64,000 nucleotides of DNA from assembly GCA_020152595.1 (NCBI GenBank), contig JAIGNY010004492.1, forward strand, positions 1 to 64,000, in the 5' to 3' direction. The notes under the pieces were generated by a model. That model was not told the origin of the DNA. It saw nothing but the letters and a program-made list of their open reading frames with translations, and made no database searches. Position numbers and translations under genes: made by a program. This document shows positions 24,776-41,535 of this stretch, one piece after another (the stretch's first letter is position 1; every line of letters starts with the position of its first letter). Origin of the DNA: Chiridota heheva. Lineage: Eukaryota > Echinodermata > Holothuroidea > Apodida > Chiridotidae.

Positions 24776-26744
24776 TTTAACCCAAATTCAGAAGTTAACT
24801 CTGATGAATTATACTGAAATTTGTGACAATTTGGTCAGTTGCCGGGAAAATAGCATTTAGTCTACTACTATATATGCAGACCGACTTAGGGTCGTCAGGG
24901 TAGGGTACAAGAAGAACAACCAACAAAATTTGGTGACCTTGTTTCAATGTTTTCACCAATCTTTTATAAACTTGGTAGACTAGATTTTGATATAGCTAGT
25001 TCAATGGCAACATTCAATGACCTTTTTTCCGATTTGTATATTTCTGACTCTTCACGTTTGGTCAGTTAAGTAAAATACTGAAATATCTATTCAGTTTGTC
25101 GTTTGGGAAGATTTCATATTGATGGGAATTGTTGATATATGCATGTTTAAAAACGTAATATCAATTGAAAGCAATTAACTGATGTTTCCTCTATACTTTG
25201 CCATGCATGAATCAAATATATAGCATATTCTACTGTCCTATCTATGCATATTTTAGAGTACACTAAGCTTTCAAGAAAAAAGAATTTAAGGCGTGTTGTC
25301 ATCAACATGACTCTAGGGAATTTGAATCGTAGACGTTCATCATTATTGGAAATTCCCCATTGCACCCAAATATCAAACAATAACATTTAACATAACCGCA
25401 CGAAATCGTTACTTAATTGTAAATTATTTTGCCGAATCTTTTTGCGTAGATGATGACGTAAGCTGCGCTTGAAAAGTTGGTATTTGCACGGTGTTTTCCG
25501 GAGCTTTGTGTGTTATTACGGGACAGAACACATTGATTATTTTTAACCTCCAATCTATTCATTCGGCTTTGATTTTCATTCATATCGTGTATTGTTTCGA
25601 TTGCAGTATTTTTATTTTGGGTGTGGATTATTTTCAAAGAAGGGAAAGGCGATGCAAGAAATTCAAACTGAAGACCGATTTATTTTATAATCTATTGACA
25701 ATTTTAAGAAGCTTAATGGTCAAGTGTGTAATTATAAAAAAACTTGTCTTCAATTTGTTTGAAAAGTCCAAGAAAAACAAAGATAAGATTTGGTACCCTT
25801 CATCTTATTTTACAGTTTGGAGTCTGGACTGTATCCCGTTTTTGGCATATTTGCTAGGTGTCCAGCAACGTAAAGTAATTACAAAAATTCAATATATCTT
25901 AGTTGAAAATGCTTATATGTTTCATATGCTAATTAACTTCATGCGGAATATGGTAAGGAAAATTTCATGTTGGGGTCATTTCATTTATGGAACAAGAACG
26001 TCCTCACATTCACATTGAAAATGGAAAATATACAGATTTATTATCTAGTCCGTTTGAACTGTTGAAGATGTTCTATTGCCGCTAAATTTAGCGGAGGTAA
26101 GCCATTTCCTAGAATCGTATGCAAACCAACATTCAATTGTAAGAGGTTTCTTATCAACTTGCTGGACTTCTTGTAATATAATTCTTCATGAATAACCAAT
26201 AAACGAGGATATGTTTGTCCTTATCTAATCCATCTTGTAAACAGTCTGACGACATAATTGGAAAGCGGAAAATAAACACATGAAAACAGAAAACTTATGA
26301 AAGCTTCGTTTATCGTCAGTGGTATACATTAAAATATGCACGTGGACGTCATGTCTACGTCAGAGAGCCACTGCTATCATTGAACTGGAAATTGGGTTAA
26401 ATGCAGGATGTGAAATGCAATTTTCTCTTCAGGGAAAACAAAAGTGTTACTAAATTAAGGCTCGCCTTAATTTTTCCTTTGCTGTGCAAGAGGTTCGATT
26501 GTTGTTAGTGAATTTATTCCATTTGTTTAAGTTGTTTATTCGAAACTTAAAGATTTAGCCAATCACAAATGATGAAGTTGAAATTAAGATTCTTGAATTG
26601 AAGATAATCTGGTAACTGCCATATAGTTATATTGAGACTAATCAGTATTTTCAGTCGGACAAATATGACTTCAGAATTTTGTATGAATTCATGAAGTATG
26701 TCAACCGGGTTGGCAGGAAGTGAATTGTAAATATGTATGGTGTA
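24776..26744. other. Noncoding stretch, no gene seen
   Basis: A plus-strand open frame at 25,491-26,018 (FKLKTDLFYNLLTILRSLM and so on) is AT-rich with no recognisable domain. A CRE-like TGACGTAA lies near 25,453. Nothing further can be supported. Confidence 0.5.
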
Positions 26745-27105
26745 TTTATGTTAAACCTCTTGCCAACGAATTTAGTGAACTGGTGGATGGGGATATTGAA
26801 TCTTGTCCGTCCGTCGTTCGGTCCGTCCGTCGTTCGATCCGTCCGTCCGTCGTTCGGTCCGTCCGTCGTTCGGTCCGTCCGACGTTCGGTCCGTCCGTCG
26901 TTCGGTCCGTCCGTCGTTCGGTCCGTCCGTCGTTCGGTCCGTCCGTCGGTCGGTCCGTCGGTCGGTCCGTCAGTCGGTTCGTCCGTCCGTCGGTCGGTCC
27001 GTCCATCAGTCAGTTCGTCCGTCGGGTCAGTCCGTCGTTAGTCTGTCGGTCAGTCCGTCGGTCCGTCGGTCAGTCCGTCCGTCGGTCGGACGGTCCACAC
27101 ATGTT
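26745..27105 (+). repeat. GTCC/GTTC tandem array with dispersed-repeat head
   Basis: A head CTTGCCAACGAATTTAGTGA, ACTGGTGGATGGGGATATTG leads into units of GTCCGTCCGTCGTTCG (16 bp) and simple (GTCC)n. The same head-then-array arrangement recurs at 40,567-40,745. The open frames SVRRSVRPSFGPSV (plus) and DGPTDGRTNRLTDRPTD (minus) are stop-free by-products. Confidence 0.88.
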
Positions 27106-27590
27106 CAGTTCACGGAAGCAATAGAGATATCTGCCCTAGAAATAGAATTTTAATTATATATGTCTCGCTTAAAAGGAAATTATAGAAAGTAGACACTATC
27201 CTTTAAAGAACTCGACACAATACATTCCTGACGTAAATAGCAATTAAAATGATTGTGTCTCGCGTAAAAGTAAATTCTTAGAATGAGCCTCTAGCTTCAG
27301 TAGAAAATTTAGGTGGGAAGTTCTCGCATGAAAAATAATTCATTATTGGCTCTAAGTACAGATGAGACAAAAGATTTGTGTTATCTGATAGAACTGACTT
27401 TCCAGACAATTTGTAGATTCTTGATGGTTCAAATTAAATAAAACAAAGATTTATGTTGTCATCTGAATTATCTTCATGGTTTGTAGAGGAAAATACCAAA
27501 TTGGGTTTTAAACAGTGTGTCAGATAGAGGTTATAATTAGAAGGAGAGAGCTGGGGTTCAATAGATGGAATGTAGGTAATTTTGTAATGA
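27106..27590. other. Noncoding stretch, no gene seen
   Basis: AT-rich sequence; no element recognised. Confidence 0.5.
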
Positions 27591-27850
27591 CGGGAATGGG
27601 CGAGTAGGTTTGTGGAAAGGTTGGGTTAGGCGAGTGGGTTAGTGGAAAGGTTGGGTAGGCGAGTGGGGTGGGTGGGCGAGTTGAGATTTGGCAGGTGAAT
27701 GAAAGGGGTGGGTAACTGAATGGAAGGGTGAGTAGGTTAGTGCAAGGGTGGGTAGGTGGGTGGAGGGATAGGTAGTGTTTGGAGGGATGTAGTTTGTGGG
27801 AGGATGGGTTGGTGTGTGGAAGGATAAGTAGGTGCGTGAAAGGTGAGTAG
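27591..27850. repeat. Degenerate G-rich minisatellite
   Basis: Loose repeats of GGGTAGGYGAGTGGGT and TGGAAGGGTGGGTAGGTG with irregular spacing. Similar G-rich sequence resumes after the AT array (about 28,205-28,460), suggesting that the AT tract expanded inside it. Confidence 0.7.
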
Positions 27851-27933
27851 AATGAGGATAATAACGTACTTGCGTAGAGGATATTTGTTGTATATTGAAA
27901 ATTGCAGGTGTATTGAAGTTGACAGGTGTATTT

Positions 27934-28205
<272 letters not shown>

Positions 28206-28554
28206 ATGGTGTATTGAGGACGGTAGGTGTATTGGGGATTGGATGTGGATGGAGATTAGATGGGGAAGGTAGAGAGTAGATGGGGTGGGTCAATTGGATT
28301 ATAAGTGTTTGGTGGCTAGGATTTGGGCAGAGTAGGAAGTGGGGATGGGTGTTAGAGGGATATAACCTGATGGATGGGAAGAGGAGTTCGGGATTGATAA
28401 AAGAGCAGATGCTCAGATGGAGATTGGCAAGTGAGTGAGAGATGGAGGGTATTGGTTGTTAGTAACGGGTGCACAAGACATGCTATCAGTGGCGAGGGGA
28501 TTTGTATCACATTGCAACATCTTTTTGGTGCGAAGCATTATGGGAACCAAGGAT

Positions 28555-28880
28555 TTGTCCTGAGATTTCCTCAAAAATGTTAAAAGTTTTTTGAGAATTT
28601 CTCAGAAAATGTTGAAGGTTTCTTCAGAGTTCCTCAGAAAAAGTTAAAGTTTCTTCAGATATCCTTATGGAAGCTTAGATTTTCCTTATAAAATGTTAAA
28701 GTTTTTCAGAGATACTTTAGACAGGCTTGAAGACTAGTTTCCTTAAAAAGTCTACAAAACATTTGATATTTTCTTAAAAGATAATTGTAAAATGATATAA
28801 TTTTCCAATATTCTTCAGAGATTCTCAAGTCTCTCTTGTAGCACTTGAGATTTAAAATCTTTAAAATTCTTCAAAATATT
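28555..28880. repeat. Degenerate TTCAGAG/CTCAGAAAATGTT repeats
   Basis: Roughly 30-bp irregular repeats of TCCTCAGAAAATGTTAAAGT and TTTCTTCAGAG type. A similar AT-rich, 'CTCAAAAT' texture is seen at 32,660-32,890, 46,020-46,400 and 49,105-49,460. Confidence 0.55.
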
Positions 28881-28944
28881 TGGGCACCAACAGTTGTATC
28901 AGGCATCATCATTAAATTCCACCTTTTTTTCTTATTCAACAACA

Positions 28945-30235
28945 CATTTGCATATAAGTTATTATATGAAATGACACTTTTATACATAGTATGCTCAATC
29001 AGGGACTGTGATAGCTAGGATGAGACTTCTTATGGAGCTTATGGGAGGTCATGTGAGACATAGGGTGGGATGACATGTTGGACGTCATGTGAGACATAGG
29101 GTGGGATGCCATGTGGGACATGAAGTGGAATACCATGTGGAACAGGCTGGAATGCCATGTAGGATATGTGGTGAAATGCCATGCAGAATATAGGGTGGAA
29201 TGTCATGGGATGGAATGTCATGTGGGACATGGAATGTCATGTGGGACATGGCATCCCATCCCATTTCAACAAGTCATTTGCATATAATTTATTATATAAA
29301 CTGACACTTTCATACATAGTATGCTCAATCAGGGACTGTGATAGCTAGAATGAGACTTCTTATGTAGCCTATGGGATGTCATGTGGGACATGGGGTGGGA
29401 TGCCATGCAGGAATAGGTTAGAATGCCATGTGGGACATGGTGGGATGCCACGAGTAACACAGAGTGTGACATAGGTTCGGTTGGGATGCCATGTGTGACA
29501 TAAGGTAGGGTGACATGAGGTAGGATGTCATGTGTGATATAGGGTAGGGGCTATGTGGGACATAGGGTAGGAGGTCATGGGAACATGGGATGTGATGCCA
29601 TGTGGGACAAAATAGGATGTCATTGGGACATTGGGAGGGATACCATGTGGAACATATGGTGGGATGCCATGTGGAACATCAGGTGAGAAGCCACTGATGT
29701 GGGACACAAGGAGGGCTGCCATGTGGGACATAAAGAGGGATGTCATGTGATACATATGGTTGGATTAATGTGGGACATACATGTAGGATGGGATCCATGT
29801 GGGTCATAGCGTGGGATGCCATGTGGGACATGTGGTGGAATGCCATGTGGGACATATGGTGAAATACCATGTGAGACACTGTATGGTGGAATGCCATGTG
29901 GGGGATATGGTGGAATGCCATGTGGGACAAGGCATGGGATGTCATGTGGGACTTGAGGTGGGATGTCATTTGGGATATGGGACATAGGGTTCAATGCCAC
30001 ATGGGTCATAGGATGGGATGCCCTGTGGAACATATGATGGAATGCCACGTGGGACATGGGATGTCATGTGGGAGATGGGGGGGTGGTGGGACATGGGATG
30101 GGGTGGGATGCCATGTGGAACATGGGGTGGGATGCCATGGGGACATGGGGTTGGGATGCCATGTGGGACATGGGTTGGGATGCCATGTGGTACATAGGAT
30201 GCCATATGGGACTTAGTGTGAGATGCCATTTTTAT
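28945..30235. repeat. GGGATGCCATGTGGGACA minisatellite with a segmental duplication
   Basis: About 1.2 kb of irregular 17-23-bp units of the form GGGATGCCATGTGGGACATG. A unique-looking block (TGCTCAATCAGGGACTGTGA, TAGCTAGGATGAGACTTCTT) occurs twice, at 28,945-29,080 and 29,274-29,402, showing a tandem duplication of about 325 bp that includes array sequence. Related units occur at 41,990-42,910. Confidence 0.9.
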
Positions 30236-31334
30236 AATTGGCCGGGTCATATGATATGGGTGTCAATTTGCATGGGCATGCGAACCATGACGGTATTAAA
30301 CGTTCTAGTTAATGGTTGTAATATGCATTATTTAGCTAATCATATCTTTTCAGTATTAGTTACGTAATTTGCTTGGGAGAGTTAAAGGTAAATGTGGATG
30401 TAATTGAGTGAGTTTATTTATTAAATTTGAAATTGATATTCCCATTACGGTGATCACTCCTTCATTCAACATGCCGAACCTTGATAAGTTATGCACATGT
30501 GGTGCACGTTTTGTTCAATATGAGAATGACTTTTTACTATCAATCGTCAGAACTGCAGTCATTCGTTGTTGTTCGTGTATTAGGAGATCGTTACGATTGA
30601 TCGTTTCTTTGTGTAAATTAAGCTATTTGGAGGTCAAAATATTTACCATTCGATTCAATAAACGCAATTACTCGGAAGAATAAACTTTCAATTTTGATAT
30701 CAATCCATCGTGAAAGTTCCTCGTGAGTGTGTACATTAATGATTTCTCCTATAATTTCTCGTGCACCGGAAGAAACGTTACGTCAGTTGCTTAATAGACG
30801 GGATTTTCCCCTTGTCCCTCAGCGACAATCAATGGATTGTTTTGCTGTATAAATTTGAAATATTTTAGTTTTCGTTTCCCAAATACCCACATCAGATCTA
30901 CAGGTGATTATTAGTTTTCCATAAATATCTTCGACAGAACTGACAGATCTTCGTTTATTTTTATCTTGCATAATTTTATACGTTTTTTCTTTCTCATGCA
31001 ATATCTTTATAATCATGTTTTTGTTTTCACAAATGTTATCGGCCTTAAAAATACATTGTATACATCTAAGACACAAACTATTGTCACACAGAAAATTAGA
31101 CTTTGAGGGATAGGTGAGAGGACGGAAATGTGGCTTAAATGAACAGCAAAGTATAAATAACTCTATATTTCCTATAATATTATTCTCCTTTTTGCCAAGC
31201 TATACGATTTGTTGGTAACTTGAGTGAGATCTCGTCACATAGTTCCCCCCCCCCCTCCCCTTCCCTATCTCTCCGGCCTGAAATTAAACAAAAAAGTCGA
31301 ACAATTTGCATAATAGAAATTCAGTATCTTGGAT
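30236..31334. other. Repeat-poor noncoding stretch, somewhat CpG-richer
   Basis: No gene is recognised. CACCGGAAGAAACGTTACGT at about 30,762 holds an ETS-like GGAA core next to a CRE-like TTACGTCA. These are only motif-level matches. Confidence 0.4.
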
Positions 31335-32665
31335 TTTTGGGTTCCGATGCAATAGCATTAGGAAAACCTATACGGTCATGATGGCGTATGTGTGTATGTA
31401 TGTATGTGAGTGTGTGTTTGTGTTTGTGACGCCCTGCTCGTAAACACGATATCTCAAAAACGATACACCGGATTCATGGCGTATGTGGTACACAGATAGT
31501 CCATGGTCCGTAGATGTGCCCTATTAGATTTTTTTATGGTGATGTATTGCATATTAATGAGTAAGCGGGGCTTAATGTAAAAATCTTAAAATGTTCATAT
31601 TTTGACAACCGCATGTCTGTTTTGTTTCATATTTGATATGATTATGTTAGGTGATGTGCACATATTCATGATCTAAAAACGTTGAATTCATCATCATGCA
31701 TAGTGGGCGGGGCTTAATATGATTTTGCTGAAAAGAGCTTGTAAACACGATATCTCAAGAACGGTAAACTGGATTCATGCCATATTTGGTACACATAGCC
31801 TATGGTCTGTAGATGTGCCTTATTGTTTTTAATGATGATGTCATGCATATTATTGAGTAGGCGGGGCTTAATGTAAAAATCTTGAAACGTTCATATTTTA
31901 ACAATCGCATGTCTGTTTTGTTTCATATTTGGGATAATTATGATGTTAGCTGGTGTGTACATGTTAAGATGTAAGGAGAACGTTGAATTTCATTAATATG
32001 CTTAGTGGGCGGGGCTTAATATGATTTTGCTTAAAAGAGCTTGTAAAAACAGTATATCAAGAACGGTAAACTGGATTCATGTAATATTTGGTACACACAG
32101 CCCATGGTCTGAAGATGCGCTCTATTGTTTTATAGTGGTGATATCCTGCTTGTAATAAGTGGGCGGGCCTTGCAGTGAAAATTTTGGAAAATGATAAATG
32201 AACAACTGTATATCAGTTTTGTGTCATATTGGCATGATAGTTTTGTTGGTTATTGTACATATGCTTATGTTATCAACAGATGTCATTAGTATGCATGGTG
32301 GGCAGATTTATGCTGTATCAGCACACAGATGGGGCATGGTCTGTACATATTTGTTCTAATGTTGTGGTAGTGATTTCATGAAAATTAATGAGTAGGCAGG
32401 GCTTACTGACAAATTCTTGAAATAGAATAAATGAGCAACCGTTTTTACGTCATACTTGCTATGGTAATGTTGTTAATTATTGTGCAAATGCTAATATTGT
32501 CAACATTTGTATTGATCTGTATGGTGGGTGTAGCTGATGAATAAGTATCATGGAACAAATATTTCATGATATGCAATAATGTTACAATTAATACAAATTT
32601 TGCAAATCAATCTTCTTATGTAAAAAAAAAAAAGCATGGAACCACAAAACCTTTTGGTTCTGGTT
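31335..32665 (+). repeat. Family A copy 3, most complete
   Basis: About 1.3 kb. The head is TTCCGATGCAATAGCATTAG. Modules repeat at roughly 300 bp, marked by ATTAATGAGTAAGCGGGGCT (31,552), ATTATTGAGTAGGCGGGGCT (31,850), AATAAGTGGGCGGGCCTT (32,152) and ATTAATGAGTAGGCAGGGCT (32,386). Each full module holds TCATATTTGRNATNATTATG, ATATGATTTTGCTGAAAAGA and CGATATCTCAAGAACGGTAA. It ends with an A-run and GGAACCACAAAACCTTTTGG. It has no coding frame. Family identity is unknown to me. Confidence 0.88.
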
Positions 32666-32990
32666 CCTCAAAATGTTTCAAACTTTATCCTCAAAAGTAT
32701 CCCACTTTTCCCTCAAAATCTCCCCAGTTTTACCTCAAAATATATGAAATATTTCCTCAAAATTCTCGAAGTTTTTCTTTAAAATATCCGACATTTCCTC
32801 AAAATTTGGTGAAAATTTTTCTCAAAATATCAGACTTTCCCTCAAAATATCCCAAGTTTTTCCTCAAAATTTCCTTTTTTTCCTTGTAAATTTTTCGATA
32901 ACGGTGTAGGTTTTTCGAGAGTATCTTGGATTTGGGATTTGTTTATGGTTTTACTCCTCTGTAATAAAGTCGAGCTACGCCACTGGTTCA
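32666..32990. repeat. Degenerate CCTCAAAATATCCC repeats ending in a GCTACGCCACTG terminus
   Basis: Irregular 22-26-bp repeats of TTCCCTCAAAATATC type run to about 32,880. The stretch closes with CGAGCTACGCCACTG at 32,971-32,985; this resembles the terminal sequence (CAGTGGCGTAGC in complement) common to non-autonomous hAT-like elements in marine animals (family knowledge). The opposite end is not visible. Confidence 0.45.
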
Positions 32991-33002
32991 TATATCCTTT
33001 GC

Positions 33003-33110
33003 AGGGGCGGACTGGAGTTAAAATACTTTTGGTCGGGTTGCCCCAACGAGGCGCCAAGACTGATTGAACAGGGGAGAATCTGAGCCCCCGGTGGGCCGCT
33101 CCGGCGGTTT
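33003..33110 (+). mobile_element. Probable miniature hAT-like element fragment
   Basis: Starts CAGGGGCGGACTGGAG, the usual terminus of short hAT-like elements in fish and marine invertebrates. It ends near CCCCCGGTGGGCCGCTCCGG, which resembles the opposite subterminal region. No intact right terminus or 8-bp duplication is visible, so the right boundary is uncertain. Confidence 0.5.
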
Positions 33111-34304
33111 TTCACGCTTTGTGAGGCATATTAGACACTGTTTTAGCCGGCGGAAACGCATCGGTCATTGACCGATGGACCGAACCACCAATTTGCACTG
33201 CCTTATTGGAACAGACTGGCAACCCAAGCAACTTAGGTTATTGTCGATTTATTTATTTTGCATACAGTATATCACAATCAGACTATGTAGCGGATTGTCC
33301 GCCCCTTTCCGCCCATTCCCGCCTATTTCCGCCGTCCATGAAGAAACGCCTTTGCATGTCACATGGTAAGGGGTCCCTTGCTCTTGTCAAGCTTGGACCG
33401 ATCCTTTGTACATCTGTACATGGTTGCGTTCCTTCTTGTAGTGTGCACATGCATTATGACAGTATGATGCATGCATACTTGCATAAAAACAAAACAAAGA
33501 ATGAAATTCCAAACCTCGTCTCGTGATATGCAACAAGTTGCAGGTACTTGAAAAGAAAAACAATGGTTGTTGTGGAAACGAAATTTTGTCCTAAATAGTT
33601 AGTGGAGGTCAAGTATCTTGGCTCTTCTGTCATCCAATGAAGGAATGTTAAAGAAGCAAATGTCTTGTATTTACTTTCGTTGTTAAGCTAAGCAATTTGA
33701 GCATTAAACACTTCCTAGGCAATGATCTCGTGATATGTTGCGCGAATTGCTGGTATGTTTACATCTCGATATGCACGTGGTCATTTTCTTTAATGATTAT
33801 TTGTGTTGACTGTGAATTCGTTTAGAATTAACCTGGAATTGAAAGTACAAGCTTTCGTTTTCGTATAATTTCGCGCATTTACGTCTACTGCAGTTGACGT
33901 TTTCATTTTTTTAGGTCCCAAATATCTTTTGTATAAATGTGAGTTTCTTTTGAGGATAATCATCCCTAAAAATTGTCATTTTACACCAAACAGTGATCAC
34001 TTCAAATAAATGAAATAAGAAGATTCCGTTTTGCGATTCAATTTTTCGCATACAACTTGCTTACAAACAATTGAGCCGTGTGCCTAGTACCTTTTGTGGC
34101 GGGTGATGATGTTGTCATATAGTCATGACATTTGTGTGAAAAATTGAGAATTTTCACCAAAAAAAGGCAAATCTATTTTTGTTTACATGTTCAACATAAC
34201 ATAACTTTGCCCATCGTTTGGTTGGGATTTAAACCTTCGGAGCTTCCATTTCATAAAAAAAACCCTTCAATTACATAACTGTTATTCCATTTTGTATTAT
34301 ACAG
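33111..34304. other. Repeat-poor stretch before a candidate exon
   Basis: No gene is seen. Several CpG-containing motifs lie between 33,770 and 33,900 (GCACGTGG, TTCGCGCATTTACG, GTTGACGTTT). It could be an intron or a promoter region for the exon at 34,305. Confidence 0.4.
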
Positions 34305-34419
34305 CACCACCACTGGAGGTCTGGTATTGATAAAACAGCAGAGTTAATAATTGGCGGAGAGGCTGCTGATCGACCAGGTCGTCGAAGGATTAGATCGTTT
34401 CTCCTGTTGATGGAATATG
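34305..34419 (+). CDS. Candidate internal or 5' exon of an unknown gene
   Basis: A pyrimidine-containing tract and TTTGTATTATACAG precede 115 nt that is clearly richer in G+C than both flanks, and TGGAATATG|GTAAGTG closes it with a near-perfect donor. Only one of the three frames is open: HHHWRSGIDKTAELIIGGEA, then ADRPGRRRIRSFLLLMEY with one base left over. I do not recognise the protein. If this exon is spliced directly to the exon at 60,357, that frame stops after DLFDFSH. In that case the exon would be 5' UTR, and the ATG at 34,411-34,413 region would open a short upstream ORF. If other exons lie between, it could be coding. Confidence 0.5.
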
Positions 34420-39389
<4,970 letters not shown>

Positions 39390-39551
39390 TATACTCCTCT
39401 CTCGATCACAGCTTTCTGGCTTTTGTTCTTGAATTTCTCTCATTCTTCCCCTGGTCTCTTTCCTTACTACCTCTAAAATGATCTGACCTCTCAGGCACAA
39501 TTTGACCTTCGTTGTCGTGGTGCCGTTAAGACCTCATCAAACAAACAAACA
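39390..39551 (+). mobile_element. 3' end of the same RNase H LINE family
   Basis: ATCTGACCTCTCAGGCACAA, TTTGACCTTCGTTGTCGTGG, TGCCGTTAAGACCTCATCAA then ACAAACAAACAT matches the terminus at 24,700-24,772. Only the last part of the element is present, a strongly 5'-truncated insertion. Confidence 0.8.
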
Positions 39552-40566
39552 TACTATGCCCACAATTATTTGGTTTAGTTTTTGCCCAGTGTTCGAACAA
39601 TTTGCTTTCCGAGTTAGTTGACCCTAACTCAAAGAAGATCATTTCAGACAGTTTCAAATCAAAGAGGATATATGGGCTAGATGAAATGCATTACCCAGTT
39701 TCAGTGAATTAAAGGATTATTGTCTGCCAAGTCTGATTTTGAAAAGAATTCAATATAAAATTATATCTACCAAATAACTCAAATTTACCATGATATAGAC
39801 AATATATAACTGAGAATTCCGAAATCTGCCCTAACACAAAAGTAAATGAAATAAATGCATTAGCATTTTGAATGTATTTTATATGCGATATACAGAATGT
39901 TCAAGGAAGTTACAGCAGACAAGTTGTTCCCTGATGAAAGCATTAAACAACCACCAATGGGGAAAGTTATAGAGCATTTATTTTATTGAAATATAGCAAA
40001 TATTGTCTTGAGCGAAACCCACGTAAGTAACGTGTAATACGAGTATCTTGAAGGTTAACAGTGATGATTTTCTTACGTCAGTGGAAGTGAAATTAGTTCC
40101 AATATTTTCACGCGAAGTACAAACGTAATAAACTTTTCAATACCTACATGTGTATGATGTCCATTAAAAAGTCAAATTGGAAGTTTATGGAAGACGATAG
40201 TGTTGTATAGGATATTAACTTACAATGATATAAAGTAAATAGGCTGTTATTTACTCACATTTTTAGTTTTAATGAATAAAATATTTGTGGTCATATTTGT
40301 TAAAGTTTTTGTTGGGGTTGGAAACAATAAATTTTGTTGTTGCTGCGTTCAGGGGGTTCCGTAAGCAAATATTTTTAAAAAAATGAACTGCATAATGTCA
40401 CAATTTGGATCGAAGCTATTGAAGTAACATTAGGTGAACCTTGATTTTATATGCATTTCTACTGAAATCCAAATGATTAAGAGTTGGTTTGGAAGGTCTC
40501 CTTCGTTTACACTTCAGCGATTTAATCCCATATACTTCACGGTATAGCACTCCATCACACCACCTC
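39552..40566. other. Noncoding stretch, no gene seen
   Basis: No gene or element is recognised. A TTGAAGTTAAC/CTTACGTCAGTGG motif lies near 40,073, only a weak regulatory hint. Confidence 0.45.
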
Positions 40567-40745
40567 ATTTTTATCCCTTCGCCAACGAGGCTGGTGGAGA
40601 AGGGATATAGCATCTTTACTGTTTGTTTATCCATCTGTTCATCCATCCGTCTGTTCATCCATCTGTCTGTTCATCCATCCGTCCGTCTGTCCATCCGCTG
40701 TCCGGCTGACTGTCAGGCCGGTTGTCCGTCCTTATATCCGTTCAA
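40567..40745 (+). repeat. Dispersed repeat head followed by (ATCC/GTCC)n array
   Basis: The head TATCCCTTCGCCAACGAGGC, TGGTGGAGAAGGGATATAG is itself an inverted repeat (TATCCCTTC versus GAAGGGATA). It is followed by TTTATCCATCTGTTCATCC-type units and GTCCGTC units. It corresponds to the head and array at 26,757-27,105. Confidence 0.75.
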
Positions 40746-41299
40746 CTGAATGCATTGTTCAGCTATTGGGGAACAATAGATTTTAACCCTCAAAATGGAA
40801 TTCCAAATATTTTTAATTTTTTTTTATTATAAAGGCAAATTTTGCTTTGAAACAACTTGGAATAAATGCATTCCAGACTTGAATAGCAAGTCAAACGTTT
40901 TTTCTGGGATAAAAAAACAATGAATAATAGAGCTGGCGACCGAATGGAATTTATAGTGAAGTGTCTTGGGAATGAATAGGGAAAAAATAACAAGTCTTTG
41001 CTTGAATAGAGTAGAAACTAGACTTCTGATAAACTCCAAATTAATTGACAATAAATTTCATTTTGATTTGGTATCAGCTCTTATCTGCTTTATAAGGGAA
41101 AAAAGTTGAGCATGCTTTTATTGGGAGTGTCAGATTTAATTTATGGGGGGAGGGGAGGGGGAAGCTGTGCTGCAATGGAGTAAGTGGAGGTTATAGTGAA
41201 GCTTGGAATGATTAGTTGGTTAAGAGTATATTTGGTAGATGAGGGGATGGCAAAAGGTGGATTGGGAACCTGGATGGAAGGTGAATGGGGCATGTTGGG
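40746..41299. other. Noncoding stretch, no gene seen
   Basis: Nothing is recognised apart from a G-rich run near 41,143-41,160. Confidence 0.45.
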
Positions 41300-41535
41300 G
41301 AATGGGGCATGTTGGAGAATGGAGGATGGTTGGGGAATGGGAGGATGGTTGGGGAATGGAGGGTGGTTGGGGAATGGAGGATGGTTGGGGAATGGAGGAT
41401 GGTTGGGGAATGGAGGATGGTTGGGGAATGGAGGATGGTTGGGGAATGGAGGATGGTTGGGGAATGGAGGATGGTTGGGGAATGGAGGATGGTTGGGGAA
41501 TGGAGGATGGTTGGGGAATGGAGGATGGAAGGTTA
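41300..41535. repeat. 18-bp minisatellite GAGGATGGTTGGGGAATG, about 12 copies
   Basis: Nearly perfect units. Because 18 is a multiple of three, long frames form: GWLGNG on the plus strand and IPQPSS or HPPFPN on the minus strand. The minus frame at 41,220-42,374 reads through three different arrays and is not a credible protein. Confidence 0.95.

Noticed and set aside
26720..27153. SVRRSVRPSFGPSV arginine-serine-like repeats
   Set aside because: Superficially like an RS domain but arises from (GTCC)n and GTTC units in all frames.
33003..33305. hAT-like element extended to GTCCGCCCCTT at 33,305
   Set aside because: The complement AGGGGCGGAC matches the left end, but no 8-bp duplication is found and the interior end-like block at 33,110 fits better; the boundary remains open.
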